Source: Gemmatimonadota bacterium (lineage in GTDB: Bacteria > Gemmatimonadota > Gemmatimonadetes > Gemmatimonadales > GWC2-71-9). From it: 40,775 nt of DNA. This document shows positions 1-8,557 of this stretch, piece by piece. The position numbers and the translations under genes are program-made. Under the pieces are notes generated by a model, which was given only the letters and a program-made list of their open reading frames with translations, was not told where the DNA came from and searched no databases. The stretch lies in the NCBI GenBank assembly GCA_022563595.1, contig JADFNB010000028.1:1-40775 (forward strand). The letters are read 5' to 3'. Position 1 is the first letter of the stretch, and each line of letters opens with the position of its first letter.

Positions 1-903
1 CGCTTCGCGGAAGCTCTTGGCCTTGGAATCGGCCCACTCTTTCACCGCAGCGTGTGCAGAGATGACTGCCTCTTTGACTGAGTTGTAGGCGCTGGCCAGG
101 GCCTGAACCCCCGCATCCAACGTCGCCTTGAGGGCTGAAGTGATGGAGTCCTTGTGCTGGGCGATGAGGGAGGCAGCTTGCGCCCCGGCCAATACAGCCA
201 GACCGGCGGGCCCCGCCAGTGCGGCACCGGCCGCAACAATGGGCGCCTTCACGAAGTTGGGCAGCTTGTCCCACCATGACCCGATCGCATTGCGAGCCCA
301 CTGGAGTTTCTCCGCAACGTATTCCTTGGCGGACGATACTGCCTCGCCTATCTTGTCGATAACATTGGTCTTGATCGCCTCCCAGGCTTCGGCCCCCCAC
401 TTCATTAGGTCGTTGACCCCTTCGGACACCCACTTCTTGACCGCTTCGAACTTGCTTTTTAGTGCCTTACCGAGCTCCTCAGCCTTTTTGATCGACGGAC
501 CAACGGTTTCGTGCCACCACTGGGTGACCCCGTCCCTGGCGCTGTCGACCTTGCCCTTAATCAAGGCCGCGGTCTCCTTGATTGCGTCGACCTCCTTCCC
601 TGCCCAGGCCATGAGGGCGTTGTATCGTTCCTCCCCCAACATCCCCTTTCCGACGCTCACGGCCTGGTCCACAACGGCCCGCTTGACATTGCCGGCCATC
701 GCGACGATCTCAGCCTGGTCGCAGTCCCAATCGGGGGTCCCACCTTCGCCCAGGCCCTCCTTGACACCCGCTATGATGTCACTGCCCAGGCCGGACACCC
801 CTTCAGGTATCGACTCAACCCCCTCTACGCCGCCACCGATGGCATCCCCCACGGGCGCCAGGTCTAGGACGGGCGCCGCCGGGCTCAGGAGGGGGTCGAC
901 CAT
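1..903 (-). CDS. Partial helical Trp/Lys/Ala-rich protein, possibly eCIS/DUF4157-associated
   Basis: The minus strand is open from about 1005 down to the window edge, so the 3' end is missing. From the ATG at 903 there are 301 codons. The first 60 residues are Gly/Pro/Val-rich. The rest looks amphipathic-helical, with recurring Trp and Lys (KKWVSEGVNDLMKWGAEAWE, QWARNAIGSWWDKL) and one Ala/Gly-rich hydrophobic segment (VAAGAALAGPAGLAVLAGAQ) near residue 230. This texture is common in large proteins linked to extracellular contractile injection systems (DUF4157 proteins) and in phage tape-measure-like proteins; that link is by resemblance only. No clear Shine-Dalgarno precedes the ATG. Base composition is visibly less GC-rich than the rest of the window. 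The reading frame crosses into the opposite-strand protease remnant, so the true start may be altered by the join near 900. Confidence 0.55.
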   Translation of the reverse strand, partial: MVDPLLSPAAPVLDLAPVGDAIGGGVEGVESIPEGVSGLGSDIIAGVKEGLGEGGTPDWDCDQAEIVAMAGNVKRAVVDQAVSVGKGMLGEERYNALMAWAGKEVDAIKETAALIKGKVDSARDGVTQWWHETVGPSIKKAEELGKALKSKFEAVKKWVSEGVNDLMKWGAEAWEAIKTNVIDKIGEAVSSAKEYVAEKLQWARNAIGSWWDKLPNFVKAPIVAAGAALAGPAGLAVLAGAQAASLIAQHKDSITSALKATLDAGVQALASAYNSVKEAVISAHAAVKEWADSKAKSFREA

Positions 904-1192
904 CAAGCCGACGCTGTGGATCGAGGTGGCGGCCGCGCTCGACCGCAGCCACACCGTGCGCACGTCGATGAGCGCCGGGATCTTCTCCAAGGTCACGCCC
1001 GAAATGATTCAGTTCGACGGGTTCACCGTGGGTGGGTCGAGCGGCAGTCCGATCTTCAACGCGCAAGGCGAGGTGGTGGCGGTGCATGCGCAGGGATTGC
1101 GCGAGGCGGCCGGGTTGGCGTTCACGGTTCCGATAAAGCTCGTCATCCCACTGCTTCCGGCCGAGGTCCGCGCGCGCCTGACGGGGCGCTGA
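904..1192 (+). pseudogene. 5'-truncated trypsin-like serine protease remnant
   Basis: The last ~95 codons before the TGA at 1190-1192 encode the C-terminal part of a trypsin-fold protease. The active-site serine lies in GGSSGSPIFNAQGEVVAVHA, followed by a typical C-terminal strand region (AGLAFTVPIKLVIPLLP). The His and Asp of the catalytic triad, normally 100 or more residues upstream, are absent. Upstream of about 900 this frame only shadows the minus-strand gene. It therefore reads as a remnant cut off by a rearrangement or a contig join. It ends 34 bp from the convergent permease stop. Confidence 0.6.
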
Positions 1193-1226
1193 TCTCCAAG
1201 ACGCACGAGCGATCAGAAGTGCGGCG

Positions 1227-2090
1227 CTAGACGGAGCCGAACGTCCGCGCCTGCGGGTCGAGCGCGTCACGCACGCCGTCACCGATCAGGTTACAGGCCA
1301 CGACCGCGGCCACGATGGCCAGGCCAGGCAGCGTAGCGATCCAGGGCGCCTGGACCAGGGCGTCGCGTCCGCTGGAGATCATGTTTCCCCACGACGGGGT
1401 GGGAGCCGGGATCCCCAGGCCCAGGAACGAGAGGCCGGCTTCGAGCGCGATGGCATTCCCGATGCCGAGCGCGGCCGCCACCACGACGGGGGTGAGCGCG
1501 TTGGGCAGGAGGTGCCGTAGCAGCAGGCGACCGCGACTCGCGCCCGCTGCGGTGGCGGCTTCGATGAACGGTCGCGCCAGTAGACCTTTGACCTCGGCCC
1601 GGGCGAGACGTGCCACGGGCATCCACCCGGTAAACCCAATCACGAGAACCACCAGCCAGAAGCCGGGCTGGAACAGCGCCACGAGCGCCAGCAGGAGGAC
1701 CAGGCGCGGGAGAGCCAGAACTGCGTCGGTCACCGCCATCAATACCCGCTCCAGCGCGCCGCCGCCGGTAGCGGCGATCGCGCCGATTGCGGTTCCCAGT
1801 ACGACGGCGATGAGCGCGGCGAGCAGTCCCACCGACAGCGAGATCCTGGTCCCGAAGATCAGTCGGCTCAGGAGGTCGCGCCCCAGTTGATCGGTGCCGA
1901 GCCAGCGGATCGTTCCGTCGGGCCCCGTAGCGAGCGGGCCGAGGAATCGGGTCTCGAGGATATCGGCCTGGGCCATCGGGTCGGCGGGCGCCAGCCAGGG
2001 TGCCGCCAACGCGACGACCGCCATGACGGCGAGCATGGCGAGGCCGGTCACCGCGCGCCGATCCCGGATCACCGCCCGCCAGGTGCTCAT
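1227..2090 (-). CDS. ABC transporter permease, OppC/DppC type
   Basis: Inner-membrane permease (287 aa) of a peptide/nickel/oligosaccharide ABC importer. Visible marks are an N-terminal transmembrane segment after MSTWRAVIRDRRAV, the family sequence HWLGTDQLGRDLLSR-like region (here WLGTDQLGRDLLSRLIFGTR), several further hydrophobic helices, and the EAA loop EAATAAGASRGRLLLRHLLP that contacts the ATPase. The C-terminal GVRDALDPQ is typical of OppC/DppC. Its ATG overlaps the upstream permease stop by 4 nt (ATGA), so the two are translationally coupled. No ATPase gene follows; downstream lies the protease remnant, so ATPase subunits must be encoded elsewhere or were lost at the breakpoint near 900. 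Confidence 0.92.
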   Translation of the reverse strand: MSTWRAVIRDRRAVTGLAMLAVMAVVALAAPWLAPADPMAQADILETRFLGPLATGPDGTIRWLGTDQLGRDLLSRLIFGTRISLSVGLLAALIAVVLGTAIGAIAATGGGALERVLMAVTDAVLALPRLVLLLALVALFQPGFWLVVLVIGFTGWMPVARLARAEVKGLLARPFIEAATAAGASRGRLLLRHLLPNALTPVVVAAALGIGNAIALEAGLSFLGLGIPAPTPSWGNMISSGRDALVQAPWIATLPGLAIVAAVVACNLIGDGVRDALDPQARTFGSV

Positions 2091-3082
2091 CGCGTCGGGC
2101 TGCGCAGTCGCGGGTCCGCAACTGCGTACAGGAGGTCCGCCAAGATATTGCCGAGCACTACGAGCGCGGCGAACACCGCCGTCGCCGCCACCACCACGGG
2201 GTAATCGCGGGCGCCCACCGCGCCCACCATCTCACGCCCCACGCCGGGCCACGCGAATATCACCTCGACGAACACGGTGCCGGAGAAGAGCGCGGGCAAC
2301 GAGAGCCCCAACAGGGTGATCAGCGGCAACAGGGCGTTCCGCAGCACGTGCCGTAGCCCGACACCAGCCGGCGTGAGCCCTTTCGCCCGGGCGGTGCGGA
2401 CGTAATCCAGATCCTGCACGTCCAGCACAGCGCCGCGGACGTAGCGTGCCGTGCCGGCAATACCGATCAAGGCGAGCGTCGTGAGTGGGAGCACGAGGTG
2501 TTCGACCCGATCGAGGAACCGCCCCCATGGGTTCAGGAAATCGGCGTCGAGTCCGGCGGCCCCCAGAGCGGGGAATTGCAGCACCGCCGGCCAGCCGTGC
2601 CGCGCCGTCCCGTAGGAGAACAGCAGCACGAGCACCAGGGCGAGCCAGTACGCCGGCATGCCATACACCACCATGGTTGCGGTGGTGATCATAGTGTCGA
2701 GACTGGTGCGGCGCTTTACCGCCTGGAACATTCCGACGATTATCCCTCCCACATATGTCAGCAGGAGCGATGCGCCGGAAAGCAGGAGCGTGTGGGGTAA
2801 CGCGTCGAACAGTACCCGCGAGACCGGGCGCTGCTGTGCCAGGCTCGTGCCCCATTCGCCCCGCGCGAAGTCGGCGAGCCATGTTACGTAACGCGCCACG
2901 AGCGGGCGGTCGAGCCCCAGTGCGCGGCGGGCTGCGTCGAGTTCCATCTGCCCCGCGCCCGGCCCGACCCACAACCGCGCCGGATCACCCGGCGCGAGGT
3001 TGACGAGGAAGAAGGTGATCGTAACGACCGCGAAGATGAGCGCGATCCCGGTGAACAGTCGGACGATCGCACGGCGTAGCAT
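2087..3082 (-). CDS. ABC transporter permease, OppB/DppB type
   Basis: Partner permease (331 aa from the chosen ATG) forming the heterodimeric channel with the OppC-like protein. It begins MLRRAIVRLFTGIALIFAVV, a typical OppB first helix, followed by the family periplasmic sequence VNLAPGDPARLWVGP. The EAA-loop region is VRTARAKGLTPAGVGLRHVL, and the C-terminal FAWPGVGREMVGAV and DLLYAVADPRLR are characteristic. The frame is open up to 3259, but that extension has no hydrophobic or conserved content and overlaps the divergent binding-protein gene, so ATG 3082 is preferred. No Shine-Dalgarno is obvious. Only about 10 bp separate this start from the GTG of the divergent gene, so any promoter must lie inside a coding region. 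Confidence 0.88.
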   Translation of the reverse strand: MLRRAIVRLFTGIALIFAVVTITFFLVNLAPGDPARLWVGPGAGQMELDAARRALGLDRPLVARYVTWLADFARGEWGTSLAQQRPVSRVLFDALPHTLLLSGASLLLTYVGGIIVGMFQAVKRRTSLDTMITTATMVVYGMPAYWLALVLVLLFSYGTARHGWPAVLQFPALGAAGLDADFLNPWGRFLDRVEHLVLPLTTLALIGIAGTARYVRGAVLDVQDLDYVRTARAKGLTPAGVGLRHVLRNALLPLITLLGLSLPALFSGTVFVEVIFAWPGVGREMVGAVGARDYPVVVAATAVFAALVVLGNILADLLYAVADPRLRSPTR

Positions 3083-3092
3083 ACGGAAGGCT

Positions 3093-4703
3093 GTGAACGA
3101 CGTGGGCCCCCCGTCAACCCGTCTTCTCGATCTCCTGCCGCTGCTATCCCTGCTGGCGCTCCTGCCGGCGGTGGGCTGCGGGGTGGGAGAGACGCGCGCC
3201 GGTTCCACCGTGTTCTTCGCGTCGGGAGCGGATCTCCAGTCCATCAACCCGCTCGTCACGGTTCACCCGCTGGCCAAACAGGTGCAGAAACACGTGCTCT
3301 TCCTGACGCTTGCCGCCTACGATTCGGCGTTGCGTCCCGTACCGCGGCTCGCCCGGTGGGTCTGGAGTCGCGACCGCAGCCGCCTCACTTTCACACTGCG
3401 CCGCGACGTTTTCTGGCACGACGGGACGCCGACGACCGCCACCGACGTAGTGTGGACCCTCGATCGAGCCCGCCTGCCGGAGGTCGCCTACCCGCGCGCG
3501 CGCGACCTTGCGCCGGTCGCCGGGATCGAGTTGGTCGATTCGTTCACGGTGACGGTCCGGTTCCACCGCCCGCAACCGATCTTCCCCGATGTGTTCACCG
3601 ATCTGGCGATCCTCCCCGCCCACCGGTTCGACGGGGTGGCGGCGGCGGATATCCGCCGTGCGCCATTCAACGAACGGCCGGTAGGGAACGGCCCGTTCAG
3701 CTTCGTCGAGCATCGGCCGAACCAGCGCTGGGTGTTTCAGCGCCGGCCCGGGTTCCCGGAAGCGCTCGGTGTTCCAGCGATTCAGCGGCTCGTCATCGCG
3801 ATCGTCGATGAGCCGACGACGAAGCTGGCGGCGCTGACTTCGGGAGAGCTGGACTTCGCGGGGATCAACCCGGCGTACGCCGACTTCGTCCGGGCCGACG
3901 AGCGGCTCCGGGTTGTCGATTACCCGGTACTGTTCACCTATGCGCTCGTCTTCAACTTGCGGCGGCCACCGTTCGATGACTTGCGCGTACGGCGCGCGCT
4001 TTCGCTCGCGCTCGACCGGCAACTCATCGTAGATGCATACCTCTACGGGTTCGGAACCGTCGCCGGCGGTCCGGTCCCTCCCGACCACTCGTGGTACGAG
4101 CCGGTCGCACCGCTCCCGTTCGATCCGGCCGCCGCACGAGCGCTGCTGGATTCGGCCGCGTGGCTGCTCGAGGCCGACGGCGTGCGGCGGCGAGACGGCA
4201 TACCGCTCTCGTTCGAGATCCTGACGGTAGGGACCGGAGATATGGCACTCGAACAGATGATCCAGGCCCAGCTACGGGGAATCGGCGTGCATGTCCGGCT
4301 GCGCCAACGGGAGCTGTCCGCCTTCTTGGCCACGATCCAGGGGCCAGAACGCGCATTCGACGCGCTCGTCACCGGGATACCCGGTGACCTGGCGCTGAGC
4401 TACATCGCCGCGATGTTCGAAGGGGACGGTCCACTCGCCTATCCCGGCTATAGCGCTCCCGGGCTGGAGCGCGCGTTTCGCGCCGTGCGCGACGCGGTAT
4501 CCGCTGAAGACCTCACGGCGAGCTGGCGCGATGTGCAGCGTGTACTCGCAGATGGCCACCCGACGGCGTGGATCTATCATGCGCGTGGTGTGCAGGGCGT
4601 GGCGAGGCGCATCCGCGGAGTCAGAATCGACTTGCGGGGTGAGTTGGCGGGCATCGCGCGTTGGAAGATAGATGGGTGGACGGATGGAAAGATGGAAAGA
4701 TAG
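3093..4703 (+). CDS. ABC transporter substrate-binding lipoprotein, family 5
   Basis: Extracytoplasmic solute-binding protein of the DppA/OppA type, the likely capture subunit for the divergent permeases. A hydrophobic leader (LLDLLPLLSLLALLPAVGCG) ends in the lipobox AVGC. Family 5 landmarks follow: SGADLQSINPLVTVHPLAKQ, FTLRRDVFWHDGTPTTATDV, RPVGNGPFSFVEH, and the VRRALSLALDRQLIVDAY box. Start choice is uncertain: GTG 3093 sits 2 nt after GGAAGG (3085-3090), while GTG 3102 sits 11 nt after it; both keep the signal peptide. The last ~12 codons (RWKIDGWTDGKMER) are encoded by the GATGGAAA repeat, so the original stop may have been displaced by repeat insertion. The next gene in the same direction is the sugar kinase, suggesting a shared transport and breakdown unit. 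Confidence 0.9.
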   Translation: MNDVGPPSTRLLDLLPLLSLLALLPAVGCGVGETRAGSTVFFASGADLQSINPLVTVHPLAKQVQKHVLFLTLAAYDSALRPVPRLARWVWSRDRSRLTFTLRRDVFWHDGTPTTATDVVWTLDRARLPEVAYPRARDLAPVAGIELVDSFTVTVRFHRPQPIFPDVFTDLAILPAHRFDGVAAADIRRAPFNERPVGNGPFSFVEHRPNQRWVFQRRPGFPEALGVPAIQRLVIAIVDEPTTKLAALTSGELDFAGINPAYADFVRADERLRVVDYPVLFTYALVFNLRRPPFDDLRVRRALSLALDRQLIVDAYLYGFGTVAGGPVPPDHSWYEPVAPLPFDPAAARALLDSAAWLLEADGVRRRDGIPLSFEILTVGTGDMALEQMIQAQLRGIGVHVRLRQRELSAFLATIQGPERAFDALVTGIPGDLALSYIAAMFEGDGPLAYPGYSAPGLERAFRAVRDAVSAEDLTASWRDVQRVLADGHPTAWIYHARGVQGVARRIRGVRIDLRGELAGIARWKIDGWTDGKMER

Positions 4704-4774
4704 AAAGATGGATAGGTAGACAGATGATCGGGGTATCCCCTCCTTCCACCGTTCCACCCTCCCATCCTTCCACC
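4675..4774. repeat. GATGGAAA tandem repeat with pyrimidine-rich inverted arm
   Basis: Four adjacent octamers (GATGGAAA, GATGGAAA, GATAGAAA, GATGGATA) occupy 4683-4714. The arm from 4675 (GGTGGACGGATGGAAAGATG) has an imperfect reverse-complement partner at 4750-4774 (CGTTCCACCCTCCCATCCTT and onward), about 25 nt with six mismatches. The perfect palindrome GGGGTATCCCC lies at 4730-4740 between the arms. The RNA could fold into one long imperfect hairpin between the binding-protein gene and the kinase gene. The same octamer family recurs at 35095-35131. A REP/MITE-like repeat or a 3'-UTR hairpin are both possible. Confidence 0.75.
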
Positions 4775-4797
4775 CTGGCTGGGGGAGGTGTGGGCCA

Positions 4798-5838
4798 TTG
4801 ACCCGCGCTCGCCGCATCATCCGGGCACGGGCCCCGGTACGCATCGACTTCGCCGGTGGCTGGAGCGACGTTCCCATCTTCGCGGCGGCCGAAGGCGGTG
4901 TGGTCACCAACGCGGCCATCGATCTCTACGTGCACGTAGAGTGCATCTTGGGTGGTGGGACGATCCGGCTACGCGCGGAGGACCTACGGCAACAGCTCAC
5001 GGTAAGCGCGCCGGAGCAACTCGTGTATGACGGACACCTCGATCTGCACAAGGCGGCGCTCAACATGCTGCCGTTGACGGGAGGCATCGAGATCCTCACC
5101 CGGTCCGACGTGCCGCCCGGCTCGGGACTGGGGGCTTCGGGCGCACTCGATGTGGCACTTCTGGCCGCGCTGGCCAAGGGCCGTGACGAGCAATACGACG
5201 CGGAACAGCTCGCCGAGCTTGGTTACCAGCTCGAGGCCATCGAGCTGGGACTACAGGGAGGCCGGCAGGACCAGTACGGAGCGGCACTGGGCGGCTGGCA
5301 CGAGCTTGGGTTTGGCGGTGCTGGCGTGGATATACGACGCATCCCGATGAGTGTGGCGCAGGCGGACGAGCTTGCCGGCATGCTGGTCATCGCGTTCACT
5401 GGGCAGACGCACTTTTCCTCGCAGACGCACGATCGGGTGTGGGATGCCTACGAGGGCGATCGAGCGGAAACTGTCGCGGCGCTGCGTGCCATCCGGGACT
5501 TGGGGACGGAGGCTGGCGCCGCGCTGCGCGCGGCCGACTGGCGACGCCTGGCCGAGGTCGTCGACGAGAACTGGCGCCAGCAGCAACGGTTGGATGCGAC
5601 CATCTCGACGCCTGCCGTGCAGCGGGTCGAGCGGGCGATGCGGGCGGCGGGAGCATGGGGTATCAAAGCGACGGGTGCCGGGGCCGGTGGGTGCCTGCTG
5701 GCCATCGCGCCGCCGGGCGATGTTCCGGCCGTGCGACGCGCGGTGACGGAGGCCGGGGCACGCGTTCTGCCCGCCCGGTTCGATACCGAAGGGATCTCAG
5801 TCTGGGAGGAGGAGGATGCGGCGGGTTCTGGAGCGTGA
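4798..5838 (+). CDS. GHMP-family sugar kinase (HddA/fucokinase-like)
   Basis: Cytoplasmic small-molecule kinase (346 aa) that would phosphorylate a sugar using ATP. The GHMP N-terminal motif is RAPVRIDFAGGWSDVP; the ATP-binding Gly/Ser loop is PPGSGLGASGALD (about residues 106-118); the third GHMP motif is KATGAGAGGCLLAI (about 288-301). RIDFAGGWSD resembles L-fucokinase and D-glycero-D-manno-heptose 7-phosphate kinases more than galactokinase, but the substrate is not determined. The start is TTG 4798, nine bases after a strong GGGGGAGG (4781-4788). It is the first gene of a chain running to 11991, and its end overlaps the heparinase-like gene by 23 nt. A sugar released by the lyase and imported by the adjacent ABC system is a plausible substrate. 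Confidence 0.85.
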   Translation: MTRARRIIRARAPVRIDFAGGWSDVPIFAAAEGGVVTNAAIDLYVHVECILGGGTIRLRAEDLRQQLTVSAPEQLVYDGHLDLHKAALNMLPLTGGIEILTRSDVPPGSGLGASGALDVALLAALAKGRDEQYDAEQLAELGYQLEAIELGLQGGRQDQYGAALGGWHELGFGGAGVDIRRIPMSVAQADELAGMLVIAFTGQTHFSSQTHDRVWDAYEGDRAETVAALRAIRDLGTEAGAALRAADWRRLAEVVDENWRQQQRLDATISTPAVQRVERAMRAAGAWGIKATGAGAGGCLLAIAPPGDVPAVRRAVTEAGARVLPARFDTEGISVWEEEDAAGSGA

Positions 5839-8557
5839 AGTGGCCACGCGGGCCGCGCTCGTGGCGGGCACGCCCGTGCTCTCGCGGCTCTCGTCGCGCC
5901 TCCATGGCAACCTGGACGGCTTGATGGATGGGGCGATCTACTTCCCTCAACACAAGGCGCTTCTCTCGAGTGACGGCGGCGTGTGCCCGACTGATGGAGC
6001 CCGGCTGGAGTTCGACCCCGCTGAACCCGAGCGGCACCGGTGCGGCCGGTGCCGAACGCTCCACACCGGCGAGCGCCATCATCGCGCGTGGATCACGCGG
6101 TATCACGTCTGGCTCAGTGAACGGGCGATTCACCTGGTACTGCTGAGCGCCATCGCCGATCGGCCGGACCTCGCGCGGCGGGCCGGGGAAGTGCTCGCGA
6201 TCTACGCCGACCGCTATCACGGCTTCCCCAACCGCGACAACGTGCTCGGCCCGGCGCGGCTCTTCTTCTCGACGTACCTGGAGTCGATCTGGCTGATACA
6301 GATCGTCTTCGCGGCGGCTATGCTCGACGCAACGAACCAGGACAGTCTCGCGGCGTCGGAGTGGCGCGACGTCCGCGCGATGGTACGGGAGGCCGCCGGG
6401 CTCATTGCCGAGTTCGACGAAGGGTGGTCGAATCGCCAGGTGTGGAACAACACGGCGATGCTGGCCGCCGGTGCGTGGCTCGGCGATGCGGCGCTCGTCG
6501 CCCGGGCGACTGATGGCCAGCACGGACTCACCGCCCAACTCTCGGCGGTGAGTCCGGGAGGGCACTGGCATGAGGGGGAGAACTATCACCTGTTCGCGCT
6601 GCGCGGATTTCTCCTGGCAGGTGAGTGGTTGCGACTGCTCGGGACCGACCTCTATGACGGAACGCCGCTCGGTGCGATGTACACAGCCCCGTTGCACGCG
6701 CTGCTGCCCGACCTGACACTTCCCGCCCGGGGCGACTCACCGTTCGGGGTATCCATCCGCCAGCCACGATTCGCCGAGCTGTGGGAGTTGGGACGCGCCC
6801 GGACGCGCGACTGTCGCCTCGACGCCGTCCTCGCGGCGCTCTACTCGCCGGACGCCGTCGAGGCGGCAGACGCCGGCAGGGTCGAATTGGCGGAGCAGGA
6901 ACACAACCGGCCGGCGCACCGTCAGTACCGCGATCGCCTGGGGTGGAAGGCCCTGCTGTGGATGGTGCCGGAGGATCCGGCGGCGGGCGGTTCGTGGTCC
7001 GGGCCGACTGCCGCAATCGACGATCCGAGCGTGGTCGTGCTTCGCCCGACCCGGACGCGCCAGGTGAGCGTCGAGTGCGGGCAGGTCGCAGAAGGACACG
7101 GACACCCGGACGCGCTACACCTGAGCGTCGTGTGGGATCACGCGCTCCTCGCGGACTTCGGAACGGCGTCCTACGTATCGCCCTCGCTCCACTGGTACCG
7201 GTCTACGCTCGCCCATAATGCTCCCGGGATCGAAGCTGAAGGCCAGCACGCTACCCGGGCCTGGTGTGATGCCCTCGACAACGCGGATGGGTGGTCCTGG
7301 TGTCGGGTCCGAGCGGAAGGACTGCTGGGTCAGGGCACGACGGCGTGCCGCACCGTGATAGCGGGTCCGGATGATGTCCTCGATCTGGTCGACGTCACCG
7401 TGCCGGCCGGCGTCACGGTCGATCTCCCGGTCCACCCGCTGGGAGTGATCGATATCTCCCTGGTGCCGCACCGGACCGGCCTGTGGTCCGGCAAGACGCG
7501 CGGACATGAGACGGGATACGACCGCGTCGAGCTGCTGGGCGAAGCACCCGCGCTGCCCGAACCGCTCACGATACGCCGCGCGTCGCAGGCGATCGGGTCG
7601 CTGCAGTTGGTGGCACGGGATGGCGAGACGATACTCGTGGCGTCCGCGCCCGGCCCACCTGGACCCGATCTCGCCGACGGCGGCCGCCTGGCGTTTCTCG
7701 TGCGACGCGCGAACGGATCGGGTCGCTGGATGACGCTCTACTCCTCCGGCGTCGTGCGCCAGGCAACGGTGGAGGTGAGCGAGAGCGCGATCACGGTCGT
7801 GCGGGACGGCGTGTCGACGCGTTACGAGTTCTCGCGGGACGCGGTAGAGATCGGTCGCGAGGGTCGTGTCGTGCGGCTCGCGGGACGGCGCGCGGCGCCG
7901 ACCCAGCCCCGGCCGGTGGGCCCGATTGAGCGTGTCCGGGTGTCGGTGCCGCTCGCTTCCGCACCGGGTGCCGTCGGGGCGGGGGCGCCGGCTGAACCGG
8001 CACGAACCTTTTCGCTCGCCGATGCCCATTATCGTCGGTCCGAGACTCCCTATCCGGGACCCGGCGTCTTTGCGGCCAAGGTCGTGGTCGTGGCGCACGG
8101 CGATGCCGTGGTGTTCCTGTTCGACGTCACCAAGCCCGACCTCATCGTGCGTGCCGCGGACGACCCCGATCCGGCGCTGGACAACGAGACGCCGGATATC
8201 AACTCTGACGGGGTGCAGGTCTACGTCGGACGTGAGGCATGGGAGGGCTACCTGGTCGTGCCCGACATGTCGTCAGGCGGCGTGCGGGTTAGGGCAGTAG
8301 CCGGAACAGCGGGCGATCCGTCACGTGTCGAGGGTACATTCGAGCGTACGGTTAGGGGCTATCGCCTGCTCGTGACCTGCCACACGGACCGGCCGTTCCG
8401 GCGCGGGGATCGCTTTCACTTCAACGCGGTGGTGAACGAGATGCGACCGGGGCGGGAGCGGCGGACAGGACAGCTCGCGCTCACCGGAGGGGGATGGGTC
8501 TACCTGCGCGGCGACCGGGAAGGGGAAGCGACGGCGCTGGAGGGGGTGATCACTTGA
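5816..8557 (+). CDS. Heparinase II/III-like polysaccharide lyase with C-terminal CBM9/DOMON-like domain
   Basis: Large protein (913 aa) with three parts. An (alpha/alpha) toroid covers roughly residues 60-370 and includes WSNRQVWNNTAMLAAGAWLG and GGHWHEGENYHLFALRGFLL, which hold candidate catalytic Asn/Tyr/His. The heparinase II/III beta domain (about 420-650) carries the conserved GHGHPDALHLSVVWD and ADFGTASY...YRSTLAHNAP. A C-terminal beta domain (about 720-905) with DPDPALDNETPDINSDGVQV resembles CBM9/DOMON-like sugar-binding modules. Near the N-terminus CPTDG and CGRC look like a degenerate zinc knuckle. No signal peptide is evident, unusual for a lyase and suggesting action on imported oligosaccharides. 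ATG 5816 lies directly behind GGGAGGAGGAGG; GTG 5840 is an alternative. Predicted role: beta-elimination or related cleavage of a uronate-containing glycan. Confidence 0.85.
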   Translation: MRRVLEREVATRAALVAGTPVLSRLSSRLHGNLDGLMDGAIYFPQHKALLSSDGGVCPTDGARLEFDPAEPERHRCGRCRTLHTGERHHRAWITRYHVWLSERAIHLVLLSAIADRPDLARRAGEVLAIYADRYHGFPNRDNVLGPARLFFSTYLESIWLIQIVFAAAMLDATNQDSLAASEWRDVRAMVREAAGLIAEFDEGWSNRQVWNNTAMLAAGAWLGDAALVARATDGQHGLTAQLSAVSPGGHWHEGENYHLFALRGFLLAGEWLRLLGTDLYDGTPLGAMYTAPLHALLPDLTLPARGDSPFGVSIRQPRFAELWELGRARTRDCRLDAVLAALYSPDAVEAADAGRVELAEQEHNRPAHRQYRDRLGWKALLWMVPEDPAAGGSWSGPTAAIDDPSVVVLRPTRTRQVSVECGQVAEGHGHPDALHLSVVWDHALLADFGTASYVSPSLHWYRSTLAHNAPGIEAEGQHATRAWCDALDNADGWSWCRVRAEGLLGQGTTACRTVIAGPDDVLDLVDVTVPAGVTVDLPVHPLGVIDISLVPHRTGLWSGKTRGHETGYDRVELLGEAPALPEPLTIRRASQAIGSLQLVARDGETILVASAPGPPGPDLADGGRLAFLVRRANGSGRWMTLYSSGVVRQATVEVSESAITVVRDGVSTRYEFSRDAVEIGREGRVVRLAGRRAAPTQPRPVGPIERVRVSVPLASAPGAVGAGAPAEPARTFSLADAHYRRSETPYPGPGVFAAKVVVVAHGDAVVFLFDVTKPDLIVRAADDPDPALDNETPDINSDGVQVYVGREAWEGYLVVPDMSSGGVRVRAVAGTAGDPSRVEGTFERTVRGYRLLVTCHTDRPFRRGDRFHFNAVVNEMRPGRERRTGQLALTGGGWVYLRGDREGEATALEGVIT

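Noticed and set aside
128-890. N-terminal part of the plus-strand open frame ending at 1192
   Set aside because: Only its last ~95 codons match a protease. The upstream part is a Ser/Pro/Ala-rich shadow of the minus-strand helical-protein gene.
4683-4714. CRISPR array suggested by regular short repeats
   Set aside because: Units are 8 nt, contiguous, without spacers, and no cas genes are nearby.
5663-6697. 344-codon minus-strand frame
   Set aside because: Antisense to the sugar kinase and heparinase-like genes; composition is Arg/Glu/His-rich with no conserved sequence.
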